From NCBI GenBank assembly GCA_017305935.1, contig JAFKJU010000038.1, positions 1-52,543 of the forward strand: a DNA stretch of 52,543 nucleotides, given 5' to 3'. Position 1 is the first letter of the stretch; each line of letters opens with the position of its first letter. Position numbers and translations under genes: made by a program. Shown here one piece after another: positions 1 through 8,161 of the stretch. Below the pieces are notes generated by a model. The model ran no database searches. It was not told where the DNA came from and saw nothing but the letters and a program-made list of their open reading frames with translations. Source of the stretch: Hyphomicrobiales bacterium. GTDB taxonomy: Bacteria; Pseudomonadota; Alphaproteobacteria; Rhizobiales; Rhizobiaceae.

Positions 1-84
1 CCTTTCCGAACACGGCCGTGAAAAACCCCTGCGCCAATGGTACTTCGTCTCAAGACGCGGGAGAGTAGGGCGCTGCCAGGTCTG
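1..84 (+). rRNA. rrf: 5S ribosomal RNA, 3' part
   Basis: The first ~84 bases match the 3' two thirds of a rhizobial 5S rRNA: the loop with CCGAACACGGCCGTGAAA, the helix with GGTACTTCGTCTCAAGACGCGGGA (two thirds of it seen as 19-base blocks), and the terminal CCAGGTC at 76-82 that pairs with the 5' end of the molecule, which lies outside the window. The exact 3' end is inferred from that terminal helix and could be a few bases off. The following tRNA-fMet shows the usual rhizobial rRNA operon order. Confidence 0.9.
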
Positions 85-266
85 CTAAACGCAAAACAAA
101 ACTTCCTTCTCAATCACAAAAAAGGGCAAAGCCCAAATCGAGGCCGCCCCGCAAGCGGCCTTCATCTGTCGGTCCAGCAGATCAAAACCTCGAAATAGAA
201 CGGTATCTTGCCAAAGGCAAAACCGGCCCAAATAAAACGGCGTTTTGCCAAGGCAAAACACCATGG
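85..266 (+). other. 5S to tRNA-fMet spacer with three hairpins
   Basis: No gene is visible. The spacer holds a small GGGC/GCCC hairpin (123-133), a 7-bp GC-rich hairpin with arms AGGCCGC and GCGGCCT (141-161), and a perfect 8-bp arm pair GTTTTGCC/GGCAAAAC with a 2-nt loop (243-260) just before the tRNA. None is followed by a T tract, so they look like processing signals of the rRNA-tRNA precursor rather than terminators. This is inference. Confidence 0.5.
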
Positions 267-343
<77 letters not shown>

Positions 344-356
344 GCTTTACTTGCAA

Positions 357-394
357 CCCCGCAGCCTTGCCCGCTGCGGGGTTTTGCTTTTTTT
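357..394 (+). terminator. Rho-independent terminator of the rRNA-tRNA operon
   Basis: Arms CCCCGCAG (357-364) and CTGCGGGG (374-381) form a perfect 8-bp stem with a 9-nt loop. It is followed by TTTTGCTTTTTTT (382-394). It lies 13 bases after the tRNA CCA end and partly overlaps the 3' end of the convergent amidase gene. Confidence 0.9.
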
Positions 395-1826
395 ATGGCT
401 GGCTTTGGTTGTCATGCGTCATGCGGTACGGGTTGGAAAACAGCACCTCCAGGCTCGCGGCAGCGGCAAGAACCCGGGCATCCTCGCCCCGCGCCCCGAT
501 GATCTGGAAGCCGACCGGAAGCCCGGCCTCGGTCATGGCGCAGGGAACGATACAGGCAGGCTGCTGGCTGAGATTGATCGGAAAGCTGAAGCCCGCCCAT
601 TCCGTCCAGCGGCCGTATTCATCGCCGACCGGCACTTCCAGGCCGGCCTCGAAGGCCGGCAGCGCCGTGCCCGGCGAGACCAGGAAATCGTAGTTTGAAA
701 GCAGCCGGTCCATCGCCGCCCCGAAATCTGCCCGGCGCACCTGCGCCTTGACGAGATCGGTCGACGAATAGGCCGCGCCCTGCCGGGCAATGTCGAGAAA
801 GCCGGGATCGATCTCTCCGTGCGTGTCGGCGGGGATGGCCGACAGCCGCGCGGCGGCGCCGGTGAACCAATGGTGATGGAAGAGATCGAGAAGATGATCA
901 CCGGGCAGGGACACATGCTCGACGATGGCGCCGGCTGCTTCCAGCTTCTTGACGGCGGCATCGATCAACGCGCCCATCTGCGGATCCAGCCGGCCGCTTG
1001 CCGGCTGCGACCAGTAGCCGATCTTCGTGCCGGCCAGCGAAACGGGATCCGACGACAGTTGCGGAAACACGCCGGCGCCCTGCGCCCAGTCGCGAAGGTC
1101 GCGCCCGGACATCGCCCGCAGCATGGCGAGCGCATCGGCGGCGTTGCGGGTCATGGGGCCTATATGGGCGACCGTCCCGAAGGCACTTGCCGGATAGGCG
1201 GGAACGCGGCCGAAGGTCGGCTTGTGGCCGACGATGCCACAGAAGGAGGCCGGAATGCGGATCGAGCCGCCGCCATCGGTGCCGAGATGAAAGACGCCGG
1301 CGCCGGTTACAGCCGCGACGGCCGCGCCGCCGGAGGAGCCGCCGGCGGTCTTTTCCAGGTTCCACGGATTGCGGGTGATGCCGCAAAGCGCGCTGTCGGT
1401 CACGGCTTTCCAGCCGAATTCCGGCGTCGTCGTCTGGCCGATGAACACCGCGCCCGCTTGGCGCAGCCGGGCGACGGACGGCGCATCGGTATCGCAAGGC
1501 GCAGCTGGCGTCGTGGTGCTGCCGTAGCGCACGCTCCAGCCCTTGACCCAGACGATGTCCTTCAATGTCGTCGGAATGCCGTCGACAGGGGAAAGCGGCG
1601 CCCCGTCGCGCCAGCGGCGTTCGGAGGCGGCGGCCGACGTGAGCGCGCCTTCCCGATCGAGGAAGGTAAAGGCGTTGCAGCCCGGATTGATTTCCTCGGC
1701 CCGCGCGATCGTCGCCTCTGCTACCTCGACAGGCGAGACTGTGCCCTTGGCATAGACATCGGAAAGCTCTGCGACGGATAGACGGCATAGCTCGCCCGCC
1801 CCCATGAGAGGATTGATCGGCGACAT
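393..1826 (-). CDS. Amidase signature family hydrolase
   Basis: A 477-residue protein of the amidase signature family, which hydrolyses amide bonds with a Ser-cisSer-Lys triad. Numbered from the upstream TTG two codons before the chosen ATG, the sequence shows Lys91 (TLKD), the GGSSGG loop with Ser166, and nucleophile Ser190 in [11 protein letters not shown]. Spacings of 75 and 24 match the family. Length is normal. ATG at 1826 is chosen because AAGGGGAG lies 8 nt upstream; the TTG at 1832 would sit only 2 nt from that site. No signal peptide is seen, so it is probably cytoplasmic. The substrate is unknown (amino-acid amide, urea derivative or aryl amide are all possible). It is divergent from a LysR regulator that may control it. 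Confidence 0.88.
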   Translation of the reverse strand: MSPINPLMGAGELCRLSVAELSDVYAKGTVSPVEVAEATIARAEEINPGCNAFTFLDREGALTSAAASERRWRDGAPLSPVDGIPTTLKDIVWVKGWSVRYGSTTTPAAPCDTDAPSVARLRQAGAVFIGQTTTPEFGWKAVTDSALCGITRNPWNLEKTAGGSSGGAAVAAVTGAGVFHLGTDGGGSIRIPASFCGIVGHKPTFGRVPAYPASAFGTVAHIGPMTRNAADALAMLRAMSGRDLRDWAQGAGVFPQLSSDPVSLAGTKIGYWSQPASGRLDPQMGALIDAAVKKLEAAGAIVEHVSLPGDHLLDLFHHHWFTGAAARLSAIPADTHGEIDPGFLDIARQGAAYSSTDLVKAQVRRADFGAAMDRLLSNYDFLVSPGTALPAFEAGLEVPVGDEYGRWTEWAGFSFPINLSQQPACIVPCAMTEAGLPVGFQIIGARGEDARVLAAAASLEVLFSNPYRMTHDNQSQP

Positions 1827-1919
1827 CAGCAATGCTCCCCTTTTCTGGTCCGCGTTGTTTTTGCGCGAACCCTGTCATTGAGGTCAGTGTGCCGCTATCG
1901 CTGTCTTCGATAAAATGTA

Positions 1920-1932
1920 TTCTTTCGCAGAA
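1920..1932. promoter_or_regulatory. Possible LysR-type T-N11-A box
   Basis: TTCT-N5-AGAA (1920-1932) is a short palindrome of the T-N11-A form used by LysR regulators. It lies 32 bp upstream of the lysR-type start and about 94 bp upstream of the divergent amidase start. The surrounding stretch is AT-rich. Placement fits autoregulation and control of the amidase, but a motif this short can occur by chance. Confidence 0.4.
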
Positions 1933-1964
1933 CTTCTTTCATTTCATGTAAGGATGGCCTCGCA

Positions 1965-2921
1965 ATGAATCTGACGGTTCGGCAACTGCGCTATGTCAGC
2001 GAGGTGGCGCGTCTCGGCAGCGTGCAGGCGGCGTCGAGCGCGTTGCACATCTCGCAGTCCTCGATCCTGGCGGCGATCACCCTTGCCGAGGGCGAGATGG
2101 GCGCGCGCATCTTCGAGCGCCGCCCGGCGAGGGGCGTGCAGATCACGCCCGCGGGCGAACGCTTCGTGCAAGCTGCCCGCATCATGCTGTCGGCGGCCAA
2201 CGAGTTCGACCGCGCGATCGGCGACCTGTCCGAACGCGTGCCGAAGATCCTGCGCATCGGCTGCTTCGAGCCCTTTGGCGCATTGTTCATGCCCGCCGTA
2301 CTGCGCCGCTATGTCGATAGCGTCGGGGACGTGGAAATCGTGCTCATCGAGGGCGATCAGGTCGAAGTGCAGCGCTGGCTTGCGGAAGGCCTCATCGACC
2401 TCGGCGTGATCTATGATATCGGCCATATCGAGGTCGGCAGTATGACGAAGATCTGCAAGGTGCCGGCGCATGCGGTGCTGCATGTCGACGATCCGCTGGC
2501 GCAGCATCAGGCCGTGTCACTGTGCGACATCGCCACACGCCCGCTGGTCCTGCTCGACATGCCGCAGACATCGACCTATCTTTTGACGCTGTTCGACATT
2601 CTGGCCGAACGCCCGCAGGTCCGCTTCCATACCCGTTCCTATGAGACCGTGCGCTCCGCCGTCGCTTCCGGCTTCGGCATGTCGGTGCTCAACATGAGGC
2701 CGGTGGGCGGAGCCAATGGTGATTCCGCCCTGATCGTCCGCCGCCCCATCCTCGACGAACTGCCACCGCCGTCGATTTCGATCATCGATCTCTATGGCCA
2801 TTCGAAGCCGCTTTTCCTGCGGCTGTTCATCGATGTCTGCCGCCGCTTCTTCCGCGAGGTCGGACCCGACGGTTTTTCTGTCGCGCGGAAGGAGACCCAC
2901 GCGTCGCTTCTGTGGAGCTAA
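1965..2921 (+). CDS. LysR-family transcriptional regulator
   Basis: A 318-residue protein with an N-terminal winged helix-turn-helix (residues ~1-60; LRYVSEVARLGSVQAAS then LHISQSSILAAI) and a C-terminal substrate-binding domain from ~90, the LysR layout and usual length. The ATG has AGGA 10 nt upstream. It diverges from the amidase gene with a 138-bp shared upstream region, so the amidase is its most likely target and an amide or its product its likely inducer; this is inference from position. The C-terminal ~20 residues extend beyond the conserved domain. Confidence 0.92.
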   Translation: MNLTVRQLRYVSEVARLGSVQAASSALHISQSSILAAITLAEGEMGARIFERRPARGVQITPAGERFVQAARIMLSAANEFDRAIGDLSERVPKILRIGCFEPFGALFMPAVLRRYVDSVGDVEIVLIEGDQVEVQRWLAEGLIDLGVIYDIGHIEVGSMTKICKVPAHAVLHVDDPLAQHQAVSLCDIATRPLVLLDMPQTSTYLLTLFDILAERPQVRFHTRSYETVRSAVASGFGMSVLNMRPVGGANGDSALIVRRPILDELPPPSISIIDLYGHSKPLFLRLFIDVCRRFFREVGPDGFSVARKETHASLLWS

Positions 2922-2926
2922 AGTGT

Positions 2927-2957
2927 GCGGATATCCTGCGCTTTGTCGGATATCCGC
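2927..2957 (+). terminator. Hairpin downstream of the LysR-type gene
   Basis: Perfect 10-bp arms GCGGATATCC (2927-2936) and GGATATCCGC (2948-2957) with an 11-nt loop begin 6 bp after the lysR-type stop. There is no clear T tract, so termination here is likely but not certain. Confidence 0.5.
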
Positions 2958-3033
2958 CTTAACGCGGCGGGTATCAGACCAGATGGTGATATAGATGGGT
3001 TCACTTTCTGTAAGCGCTACGGATCGAAAGAGG

Positions 3034-3063
3034 CGGAGGAGGGCGCGGCAATCGCGCCCTCCC
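3034..3063 (-). terminator. Terminator-like hairpin after the DapA-family gene
   Basis: Perfect 10-bp GC-rich arms (3038-3047 and 3053-3062, GGAGGGCGCG paired with its complement) with a 5-nt loop lie 8 bp past the stop of the leftward gene. On the minus strand it is followed by a pyrimidine-rich stretch (TCCGCCTCTTTCG), a weak tail but a plausible operon end. Confidence 0.6.
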
Positions 3064-3070
3064 GTCCAAC

Positions 3071-3967
3071 TCAAGCGTTCTCGTATCGGAGGACGTTCGC
3101 CAGTTCGCGTTTGATGTTTTCAAGCTGGGCTGGCGTGGTGTTCGGCATCGGCATACGCGGCAGGCCGGCTTGCGTGCCCTGCAACGCGATGGAGGTCTTG
3201 ATGTTTGCCGGCAGGTTGTCCGCATAGATCGCGTTCCAGAAGCGCAGCAGCGCCTCGTGGATATCCTTGGCGAGCTTGTGATCGCCACGCTGGACGGCGT
3301 CCCATAGTGCGATGCACACGCCCGGAACGGCGGCCGGGTTCGCGGCGATCGTGCCGTGGCAGCCGATGGCGAAGGATGGATAAAGAAGCGCATCGACCGC
3401 CGAATAGACCTTGCAGCCCTGCGGAACGTTCAACATCAGGTCGGCCATCAGCTTCAGGTCGCCGGCGCTCTGCTTGACGCCCTGGACGCCGGGAAGCTCG
3501 GTCATCAGCCGCACCAGCAGCGCCGGGCTCAGATAGTTCCACGGCACGACATTGTAGATGATGACGGGAACATCCGTGGCTTCCGTCAGCGCCTTGAAAT
3601 GCGCATAGGTGGCCTCTTCGTCGGGCTTGAAGACATAGTGAACCGGCGTCACCTGCAATCCCTGCACGGACAGGTGCGAAATCGCCTTGGCGCGACGGAT
3701 CGCGTCACGCGTGGAATTGGCGATCATCCCGGCCAGAACCGGGATGGCACCGTTGACCTCCTCGACGGTGATTTCCATCAGCCGGGCGAATTCCTCGACG
3801 GTCAGTGTGTGGCCTTCGCCGGAGCTGCCGCCGACGCAGACGCCGTGTACCTTCTTTTTCAGGTTGAACTTGACGATATCGCGGAATGCCGCCTCGTCGA
3901 TATCGCCATTGGCGTTAAACGGGGTGACGATCGGCGGAATGATGCCATTGACCTTGTCGAGATTCAT
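3071..3967 (-). CDS. DapA/NanA-family pyruvate aldolase or dehydratase
   Basis: A 298-residue TIM-barrel enzyme of the dihydrodipicolinate synthase/N-acetylneuraminate lyase family. The Schiff-base lysine is Lys165 (GVKQSAGD), with Tyr138 in IIYNVVPWN and the pyruvate-carboxylate loop GGSSGEG at 46-52. It is probably not a true DapA: the Arg that holds aspartate semialdehyde after the YNVP motif is absent, and the second Tyr of VTPYY is His110. That leaves a catabolic 2-oxo-acid aldolase or dehydratase. ATG at 3967 has AAGGG upstream. It is the last gene of a leftward operon behind a DHA-type kinase and an aminotransferase, which suggests it cleaves the 2-oxo acid made by the aminotransferase. 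Exact substrate unknown. Confidence 0.88.
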   Translation of the reverse strand: MNLDKVNGIIPPIVTPFNANGDIDEAAFRDIVKFNLKKKVHGVCVGGSSGEGHTLTVEEFARLMEITVEEVNGAIPVLAGMIANSTRDAIRRAKAISHLSVQGLQVTPVHYVFKPDEEATYAHFKALTEATDVPVIIYNVVPWNYLSPALLVRLMTELPGVQGVKQSAGDLKLMADLMLNVPQGCKVYSAVDALLYPSFAIGCHGTIAANPAAVPGVCIALWDAVQRGDHKLAKDIHEALLRFWNAIYADNLPANIKTSIALQGTQAGLPRMPMPNTTPAQLENIKRELANVLRYENA

Positions 3968-4007
3968 GTTCGGATTCCCTTGGATGTTAAGGTTTGGGGG
4001 GTGTTTC

Positions 4008-4043
4008 CAGGACGCGCGGGATCGTTCGCCCGGAGGCGTCCTG
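4008..4043 (-). other. Intercistronic hairpin, kinase to aldolase
   Basis: Eight-bp arms CAGGACGC (4008-4015) and GCGTCCTG (4036-4043) with a 20-nt loop sit in the 113-bp gap between the kinase and the DapA-family gene. It could stabilise an mRNA end or attenuate read-through. There is no T tract. Confidence 0.4.
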
Positions 4044-4080
4044 AAAATTTCGTGGTGAGAGTGTCGATGCGGGCGCGGCG

Positions 4081-5754
4081 TCAGAGCCTGTCGGCGATCG
4101 CCCGCATCCAGATCGAGACGGCGACGGCGCCGCCGTCCGGGCTGCCGACGGCCCGTTCGCCGAGATAGCTGGCGCGCCCGAGGCGTGGGGTCATGGCGGC
4201 GGTCGCCGCAGCTCCGGCCGTGGCGGCGTCGGCGGCGGATTTCCAGCTTCCGCCGGCCCGGAGCGCTTCGAGCGCGGGATGCAGGGCATCCACCATCGTT
4301 CGGTCGCCGGGTTTTGCGCCGCCGATTTCCTGGATGGCCTGCACGGCAATCGCGAAGGCGTCCCGGAATTCGCAAAAGCCGGGGCGCTCGAAAACCGCCA
4401 GATGCCGGCCCGCCCGTGTCAGGGCGATCGCGTAGAACGGGCCGGAGCTGCCGGCAATATTCCGGCGCAGCGTGTTGCCGATGGTGACGAGCGCGTTGGC
4501 GGGCGTTGCCCAAGCCGTCTCGGGAAGCGCGCGGATGGCCTCCGCGCCGCGCATCATGCTGGCGCCGAGGTCGCCGTCGCCCGCCCGGCTGTCGAGATCG
4601 GTCAGCTGCGCCTCGGCTGCTTCCAATGCATCGGCGACGGCAAGGCCGATGGCGCGCAACCCTTGCGGATCGAAGCTGGCCGCATGGCCGATTACGGTAT
4701 CGTCGGCCTTTTCCCCTCCTGCCGCCACCAGCAAGGGTTTTTCGGGCACGAGCCCGCCTCTCGGCCAGGCGGACGCGGAGGTTGGCGCATCCAGCAGCGC
4801 CGCCGCGCCATCGTCCAGCATCATCACCGACAGCGAGCAGCCGGGCATTTCGATGGCGGTGAGGAAATTTCCGCTCCAGGCGCGCTTGACGGTGAGGCCG
4901 TGTGTTTTCAAAACAGCGAGCGCCCGGCGCGCGACGATCGCAAGCTCCATCGGCGGCGTCGCGCCAAGCCCGTTGACCAGCAGCGCGACCTCGGTCCCGG
5001 CGGGCAGGTTCATGTCGGACAGGATGGTGGCGACCAGGGTCTCGGCGATGGCGTCGGCGGAGAGAAGCTCCACCCGTTTGACGCCCTTCTCGCCGTGAAT
5101 GCCGAGGCCAAGCTCGATCTCGTCGTCGCCGAGGGAAAAGCTCGGCCTCCCCGCAGCCGGTACGGTGCAGGAACCGAGGGCAACGCCCATGGTGCCGATA
5201 CGCGCGGCCGTGTCGCGGGCGATGGCCGCGACCTCGGCCAGCGTTCTGCCGGCGGCGGCTGCGGCGCCTGCGACCTTGTGGACCAAAACCGTGCCGGCGA
5301 TGCCGCGCCGGCGCTCGCGCGGGACCACCTCCGACAGTGCCACATCGTCCGCGACGACAACAAGCTCGGTCAGAATGCCCTCGAGCGCGGCAAGCTCGCC
5401 CGCCAGCCCGAAATTCAACCGGTCGCCGGTATAGTTCTTGACGATCAGCAGCGCGCCGGCCGGTCCCGCCGTGGCGCGGATCGCCGCCAGCACCGCATCG
5501 ACGCTTGGCGACGTAAACACCTCGCCGGTGACGGCAGCGGTGAGCATGCCCTCGCCGACATAGCCAGCATGGGCGGGCTCATGCCCGGCGCCGCCGCCGG
5601 AAATCAGCGCCACCGGACGGGATTCGCGGCCGGGGATATCGGCGCGCAGCACGACGTTTTCGGTATCGAGCAGCGCCAGGCCGGAGGTCATGGCGACGAT
5701 GCCCTCCAGCATTTCGCGCACCACGTCGGTCGGCCGGTTGATGATCTTCTTCAT
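4081..5754 (-). CDS. Dihydroxyacetone-kinase family (DhaK-DhaL fused)
   Basis: A 557-residue ATP-dependent kinase with the single-chain DhaK (residues ~1-335) plus DhaL (~360-557) architecture. Substrate-site features are SGGGAGHEP (52-60), KNYTGD (106-111) and His220 (GLGIHGEKG), the residue that holds the ketose covalently in Citrobacter-type enzymes. The DhaL domain shows D388, D393 and D395 (DLDSRAGDGD), which bind Mg-ATP. Members phosphorylate dihydroxyacetone or related short ketoses such as erythrulose. ATG at 5754 has GGAG 9 nt upstream. It sits between an aminotransferase (14-bp gap) and a pyruvate-type aldolase, suggesting it traps a small ketose or aldehyde released by the aldolase. 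No PTS components are nearby. Confidence 0.92.
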   Translation of the reverse strand: MKKIINRPTDVVREMLEGIVAMTSGLALLDTENVVLRADIPGRESRPVALISGGGAGHEPAHAGYVGEGMLTAAVTGEVFTSPSVDAVLAAIRATAGPAGALLIVKNYTGDRLNFGLAGELAALEGILTELVVVADDVALSEVVPRERRRGIAGTVLVHKVAGAAAAAGRTLAEVAAIARDTAARIGTMGVALGSCTVPAAGRPSFSLGDDEIELGLGIHGEKGVKRVELLSADAIAETLVATILSDMNLPAGTEVALLVNGLGATPPMELAIVARRALAVLKTHGLTVKRAWSGNFLTAIEMPGCSLSVMMLDDGAAALLDAPTSASAWPRGGLVPEKPLLVAAGGEKADDTVIGHAASFDPQGLRAIGLAVADALEAAEAQLTDLDSRAGDGDLGASMMRGAEAIRALPETAWATPANALVTIGNTLRRNIAGSSGPFYAIALTRAGRHLAVFERPGFCEFRDAFAIAVQAIQEIGGAKPGDRTMVDALHPALEALRAGGSWKSAADAATAGAAATAAMTPRLGRASYLGERAVGSPDGGAVAVSIWMRAIADRL

Positions 5755-5768
5755 GGATGAGATCTCCG

Positions 5769-6956
5769 TTACTGGTCGCGCAGGAAGGTTTCGAGCCGGC
5801 GCGCGCCCTCTTCGATCAGCGCGGGATCGACCGCGAAGCAGACACGCAGGAAAGCCTCGCCACCCTGCCCGAAGGCGGAGCCGGGCGCAACGCCGACGCC
5901 GGCCTGCTTGAGGATGCGCCGGGCCATCTCATAGCCGCTGTTCATGCCATGCACGGAAAAGAAGAAGTAGAAGGTCCCTTCCGGCCAGAAGACGCGCACG
6001 TTCGGCAGCCGGTCGAGCGTCGAGCAGATGATCTCGCGGCCCTTGGCCGAGCGCTCAACCAGCGACTTGATGAAATCATCGCCCTGATCGAGCGCGGCGA
6101 CGGCCGCATGCTGGCTGAAGGTCGAGACGCTGGTGGTGTTGTACTGGCTGAGATTGTCGAAGATCGTCGACATGCCCGCAGGATAGACCAGCCAGCCGAC
6201 GCGCCAGCCGGTCATGCACCAGTTCTTGGAAAAGGTGTTGGTGACGATCAGCCGGTCGGTCGGCTCGGTGATTTCGAGAAAGGAGGGCGCCAGCTTGCCG
6301 TCATAGGTAAAGTGCGAATAGACCTCGTCCGACACGATCCAGATGCCGCGCTCGCGGGCGAAATCGCGCACCGCGATCATCTGTTCGCGCGGCATGATCC
6401 AGCCGGTCGGATTGGACGGCGAATTGATGGCGATGACCCGGGTCTTCGGCGTGACGGCCGCGAAAAGGTCGTCGAGGTCCAGCGTGAATCCGCCGGCCTC
6501 GCGGGTGCGATAGGGGACCGGAACGACCTTGCCGCCGAGAATGCCGACGATTTCCACGAGGTTCGGCCAGGCCGGAACCGGAACCACCACCTCGTCGCCG
6601 GGATTGAGAACGGCCTGAAAAGCCTGCATGATCGCCTGCACGCCGCCGGCCGTCGCGCTGAAGCGATCGGCACTGACATCGACGTTCCAATGGCGCTTGT
6701 GGTAGCGGCTGAGCGCCTCGCGCAGCGCCGGAACGCCGAGCGCATAGGTATAGCGCGTCTGTCCGGCATCGAGGGCGGCAACCGCCGCGTCGCGGATGAA
6801 GCCTGGTGTCGGCAGATCGCCTTCGCCGATCCACAGCTTGATGACATCGGGATCTTCGCGCGCCAGATCGGCGATATCGCAGATCTGGTTGAGCTCGATC
6901 GTGTTGATGCGCGCGGGTGTGCCGAGAACCGGCCAGTCGGCCGCCCGATAGTTCAT
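5769..6956 (-). CDS. PLP-dependent class I/II aminotransferase
   Basis: A 395-residue fold-type I aminotransferase. Visible features are the PLP lysine Lys244 in NTFSKNWCMTGWRVGW, Asn182 in SPSNPTG, Asp210 and Tyr213 in SDEVYS, and phosphate-binding Arg252. It resembles aspartate/aromatic aminotransferases acting on a small amino acid and 2-oxoglutarate or pyruvate. ATG at 6956 is preferred to one 12 codons upstream because GGGAG lies 7 nt before it. It is the first gene of the leftward operon, directly behind a divergent amino-acid ABC transporter, so it probably deaminates the imported amino acid. Its expression is probably set by the palindrome at 7021-7035. Confidence 0.93.
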   Translation of the reverse strand: MNYRAADWPVLGTPARINTIELNQICDIADLAREDPDVIKLWIGEGDLPTPGFIRDAAVAALDAGQTRYTYALGVPALREALSRYHKRHWNVDVSADRFSATAGGVQAIMQAFQAVLNPGDEVVVPVPAWPNLVEIVGILGGKVVPVPYRTREAGGFTLDLDDLFAAVTPKTRVIAINSPSNPTGWIMPREQMIAVRDFARERGIWIVSDEVYSHFTYDGKLAPSFLEITEPTDRLIVTNTFSKNWCMTGWRVGWLVYPAGMSTIFDNLSQYNTTSVSTFSQHAAVAALDQGDDFIKSLVERSAKGREIICSTLDRLPNVRVFWPEGTFYFFFSVHGMNSGYEMARRILKQAGVGVAPGSAFGQGGEAFLRVCFAVDPALIEEGARRLETFLRDQ

Positions 6957-7020
6957 GCCTTCTCTCCCAAAAACCACCTTCGGACAGCGCATCCATCGAT
7001 TTTTGATGGATCCCGATTTA

Positions 7021-7035
7021 TTCCGAATTGCGGAA
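7021..7035. promoter_or_regulatory. Putative IclR operator, aminotransferase side
   Basis: TTCCG-AATTG-CGGAA is a perfect 5+5 palindrome 65 bp upstream of the aminotransferase start. It matches the second site at 7142-7156 in both arms and four of five spacer bases (AATTG against AATAG). The pair brackets the divergent promoter region of a locus that ends with an IclR-family gene, so IclR binding is the natural reading. Binding itself is inference. Confidence 0.7.
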
Positions 7036-7092
7036 CATAAAGTCTTGTATTGCGAAGCTAATTGATTTTCTCCGTATCCGTCAACATCAAGG

Positions 7093-7120
7093 TTGATAGA
7101 TGTCGAAAATTATGTAGATA
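7093..7120 (+). promoter_or_regulatory. Possible sigma-70 promoter of the ABC transporter operon
   Basis: TTGATA (7093-7098), a 16-bp spacer and TAGATA (7115-7120) resemble -35 and -10 boxes. Transcription would start near 7127, so the second palindrome at 7142-7156 would lie just downstream, where a bound regulator could block elongation. Confidence 0.35.
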
Positions 7121-7141
7121 TATGTTTGCAATCTAATCATA

Positions 7142-7156
7142 TTCCGAATAGCGGAA
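7142..7156. promoter_or_regulatory. Putative IclR operator, transporter side
   Basis: TTCCG-AATAG-CGGAA lies within the 17-bp near-palindrome ATTCCGAATAGCGGAAT (7141-7157), 25 bp upstream of the binding-protein ATG. It is spaced exactly 121 bp from the copy at 7021. See that entry for the reasoning. Confidence 0.7.
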
Positions 7157-7181
7157 TTAACTATAATTGGGAGCTGATGAA

Positions 7182-8087
7182 ATGAAAAAATGGGCAGCGC
7201 TCGCGTTCGGCCTCGTGATGGCCTTTGCTTCGGCGGCCTCCGCCGCAGAAGACTCCCGGGGAACGTTGGGAGAAATCGTCAAAGCCAAGAAGATCGTCAT
7301 CATGAATGACCTTTCGGCGGCGCCGTGGCAGTTCAGGGACGCGAACGGCAATGCCGCCGGCTTCTCGGTCGACCTGAACCGCCTGATCGCCGCCAAGCTG
7401 GATGTGGATCTGGAAATGCGCAATGTCGAATGGGCCGGCCTCATTCCCGGCTTGCTGGCGCGCAAGTCCGATATTCTGGCAACGAGCATGTCGACCACCT
7501 TCAAGCGCGCGCAGCAGATTCTGTTCACGCAGGGAAGCTGGTATTCGACGGGCGTCGTCGCCATCGTCAAGCCGGAAAACAAGGACAAGTCCTGGGAGGA
7601 GCTGAACCAGGAAGGCAAGCGCATCGCCGTCAAGGCCGGCACCAATGCCGTGGACGCCGCCAAGCAGTTCTTTCCCAAGGCCGAGCTTCAGACCTACCCC
7701 AATGACGTCGACACCTATCAGGCCTTGAAGACCGACCGCGTTGACGCGACGCTGAACGACCTTGCGGTTCTCGGCGTTGTCAAGGCCGAATATGGTTTCG
7801 AGGCGATGACGGCGCCGCGCCAGCTCATCACCACCGATACCTGGGGCTTCGCGGTTCGGCCGGGCGATACCTATACGTGGCAGTTCCTCGATTTCTTCAT
7901 GGCCAAGATCAAGGAAAGCGGCGAGCTCGATGCCCTCAAGGCCTATTGGGTCGACGGCGAAACCTGGAAGGCCGATTTTCTGCAGAAGAACAGCGGCGTC
8001 TCCGAAGAGCGCAAGAAGCTCGTCGAGCTTCTCGGCATCGGCGCCTACGTGCCGGAAAGCAACGGCAACCGCATGAGCTTGCAATAA
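7182..8087 (+). CDS. Amino-acid ABC transporter, substrate-binding protein
   Basis: A 301-residue periplasmic binding protein of family 3 (HisJ/GlnH type). A signal peptide is clear: MKKW, a hydrophobic core, and cleavage near ASAAED at ~21-22. The mature part shows ligand-site blocks such as SAAPWQF and SMSTTFKRAQ, then NDLAVLG in the second lobe. ATG at 7182 has GGGAG 8 nt upstream; the TTG five codons earlier has no such site. It heads the transporter operon (binding protein, ATPase, two permeases, IclR). The family carries polar amino acids and opine-like compounds. Together with the divergent aminotransferase operon the ligand is probably an amino acid or amino-sugar derivative, identity unknown. 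Confidence 0.93.
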   Translation: MKKWAALAFGLVMAFASAASAAEDSRGTLGEIVKAKKIVIMNDLSAAPWQFRDANGNAAGFSVDLNRLIAAKLDVDLEMRNVEWAGLIPGLLARKSDILATSMSTTFKRAQQILFTQGSWYSTGVVAIVKPENKDKSWEELNQEGKRIAVKAGTNAVDAAKQFFPKAELQTYPNDVDTYQALKTDRVDATLNDLAVLGVVKAEYGFEAMTAPRQLITTDTWGFAVRPGDTYTWQFLDFFMAKIKESGELDALKAYWVDGETWKADFLQKNSGVSEERKKLVELLGIGAYVPESNGNRMSLQ

Positions 8088-8103
8088 GCCGTCCCTGCGC
8101 GGG

Positions 8104-8126
8104 CGACGGAGCGTTCGGCTCCGTTG
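8104..8126 (+). other. Intercistronic hairpin after the binding-protein gene
   Basis: A stem with arms ACGGAGC (8106-8112) and GCTCCGT (8118-8124), extended by C-G and G-U pairs and closed by a GTTCG loop, lies in the 74-bp gap before the ATPase gene. There is no T tract. Hairpins here commonly protect the upstream mRNA, so the binding protein is made in excess over membrane parts; applying that here is inference. Confidence 0.5.
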
Positions 8127-8161
8127 CCGCCTGTATGATGCTTCCGGGTCGGGAGAAACCG

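Noticed and set aside
3071-4513. A 480-codon reading of the DapA-family gene
   Set aside because: The extra N-terminal part is a shadow of the kinase gene 3' end and the intergenic gap; ATG at 3967 has a ribosome site and fits the family start.
7162-7167. Perfect TATAAT as the -10 box of the ABC transporter operon
   Set aside because: Transcription would start inside the ribosome-binding site of the ATG at 7182, and there is no -35 at the right distance. Chance AT-richness is more likely.
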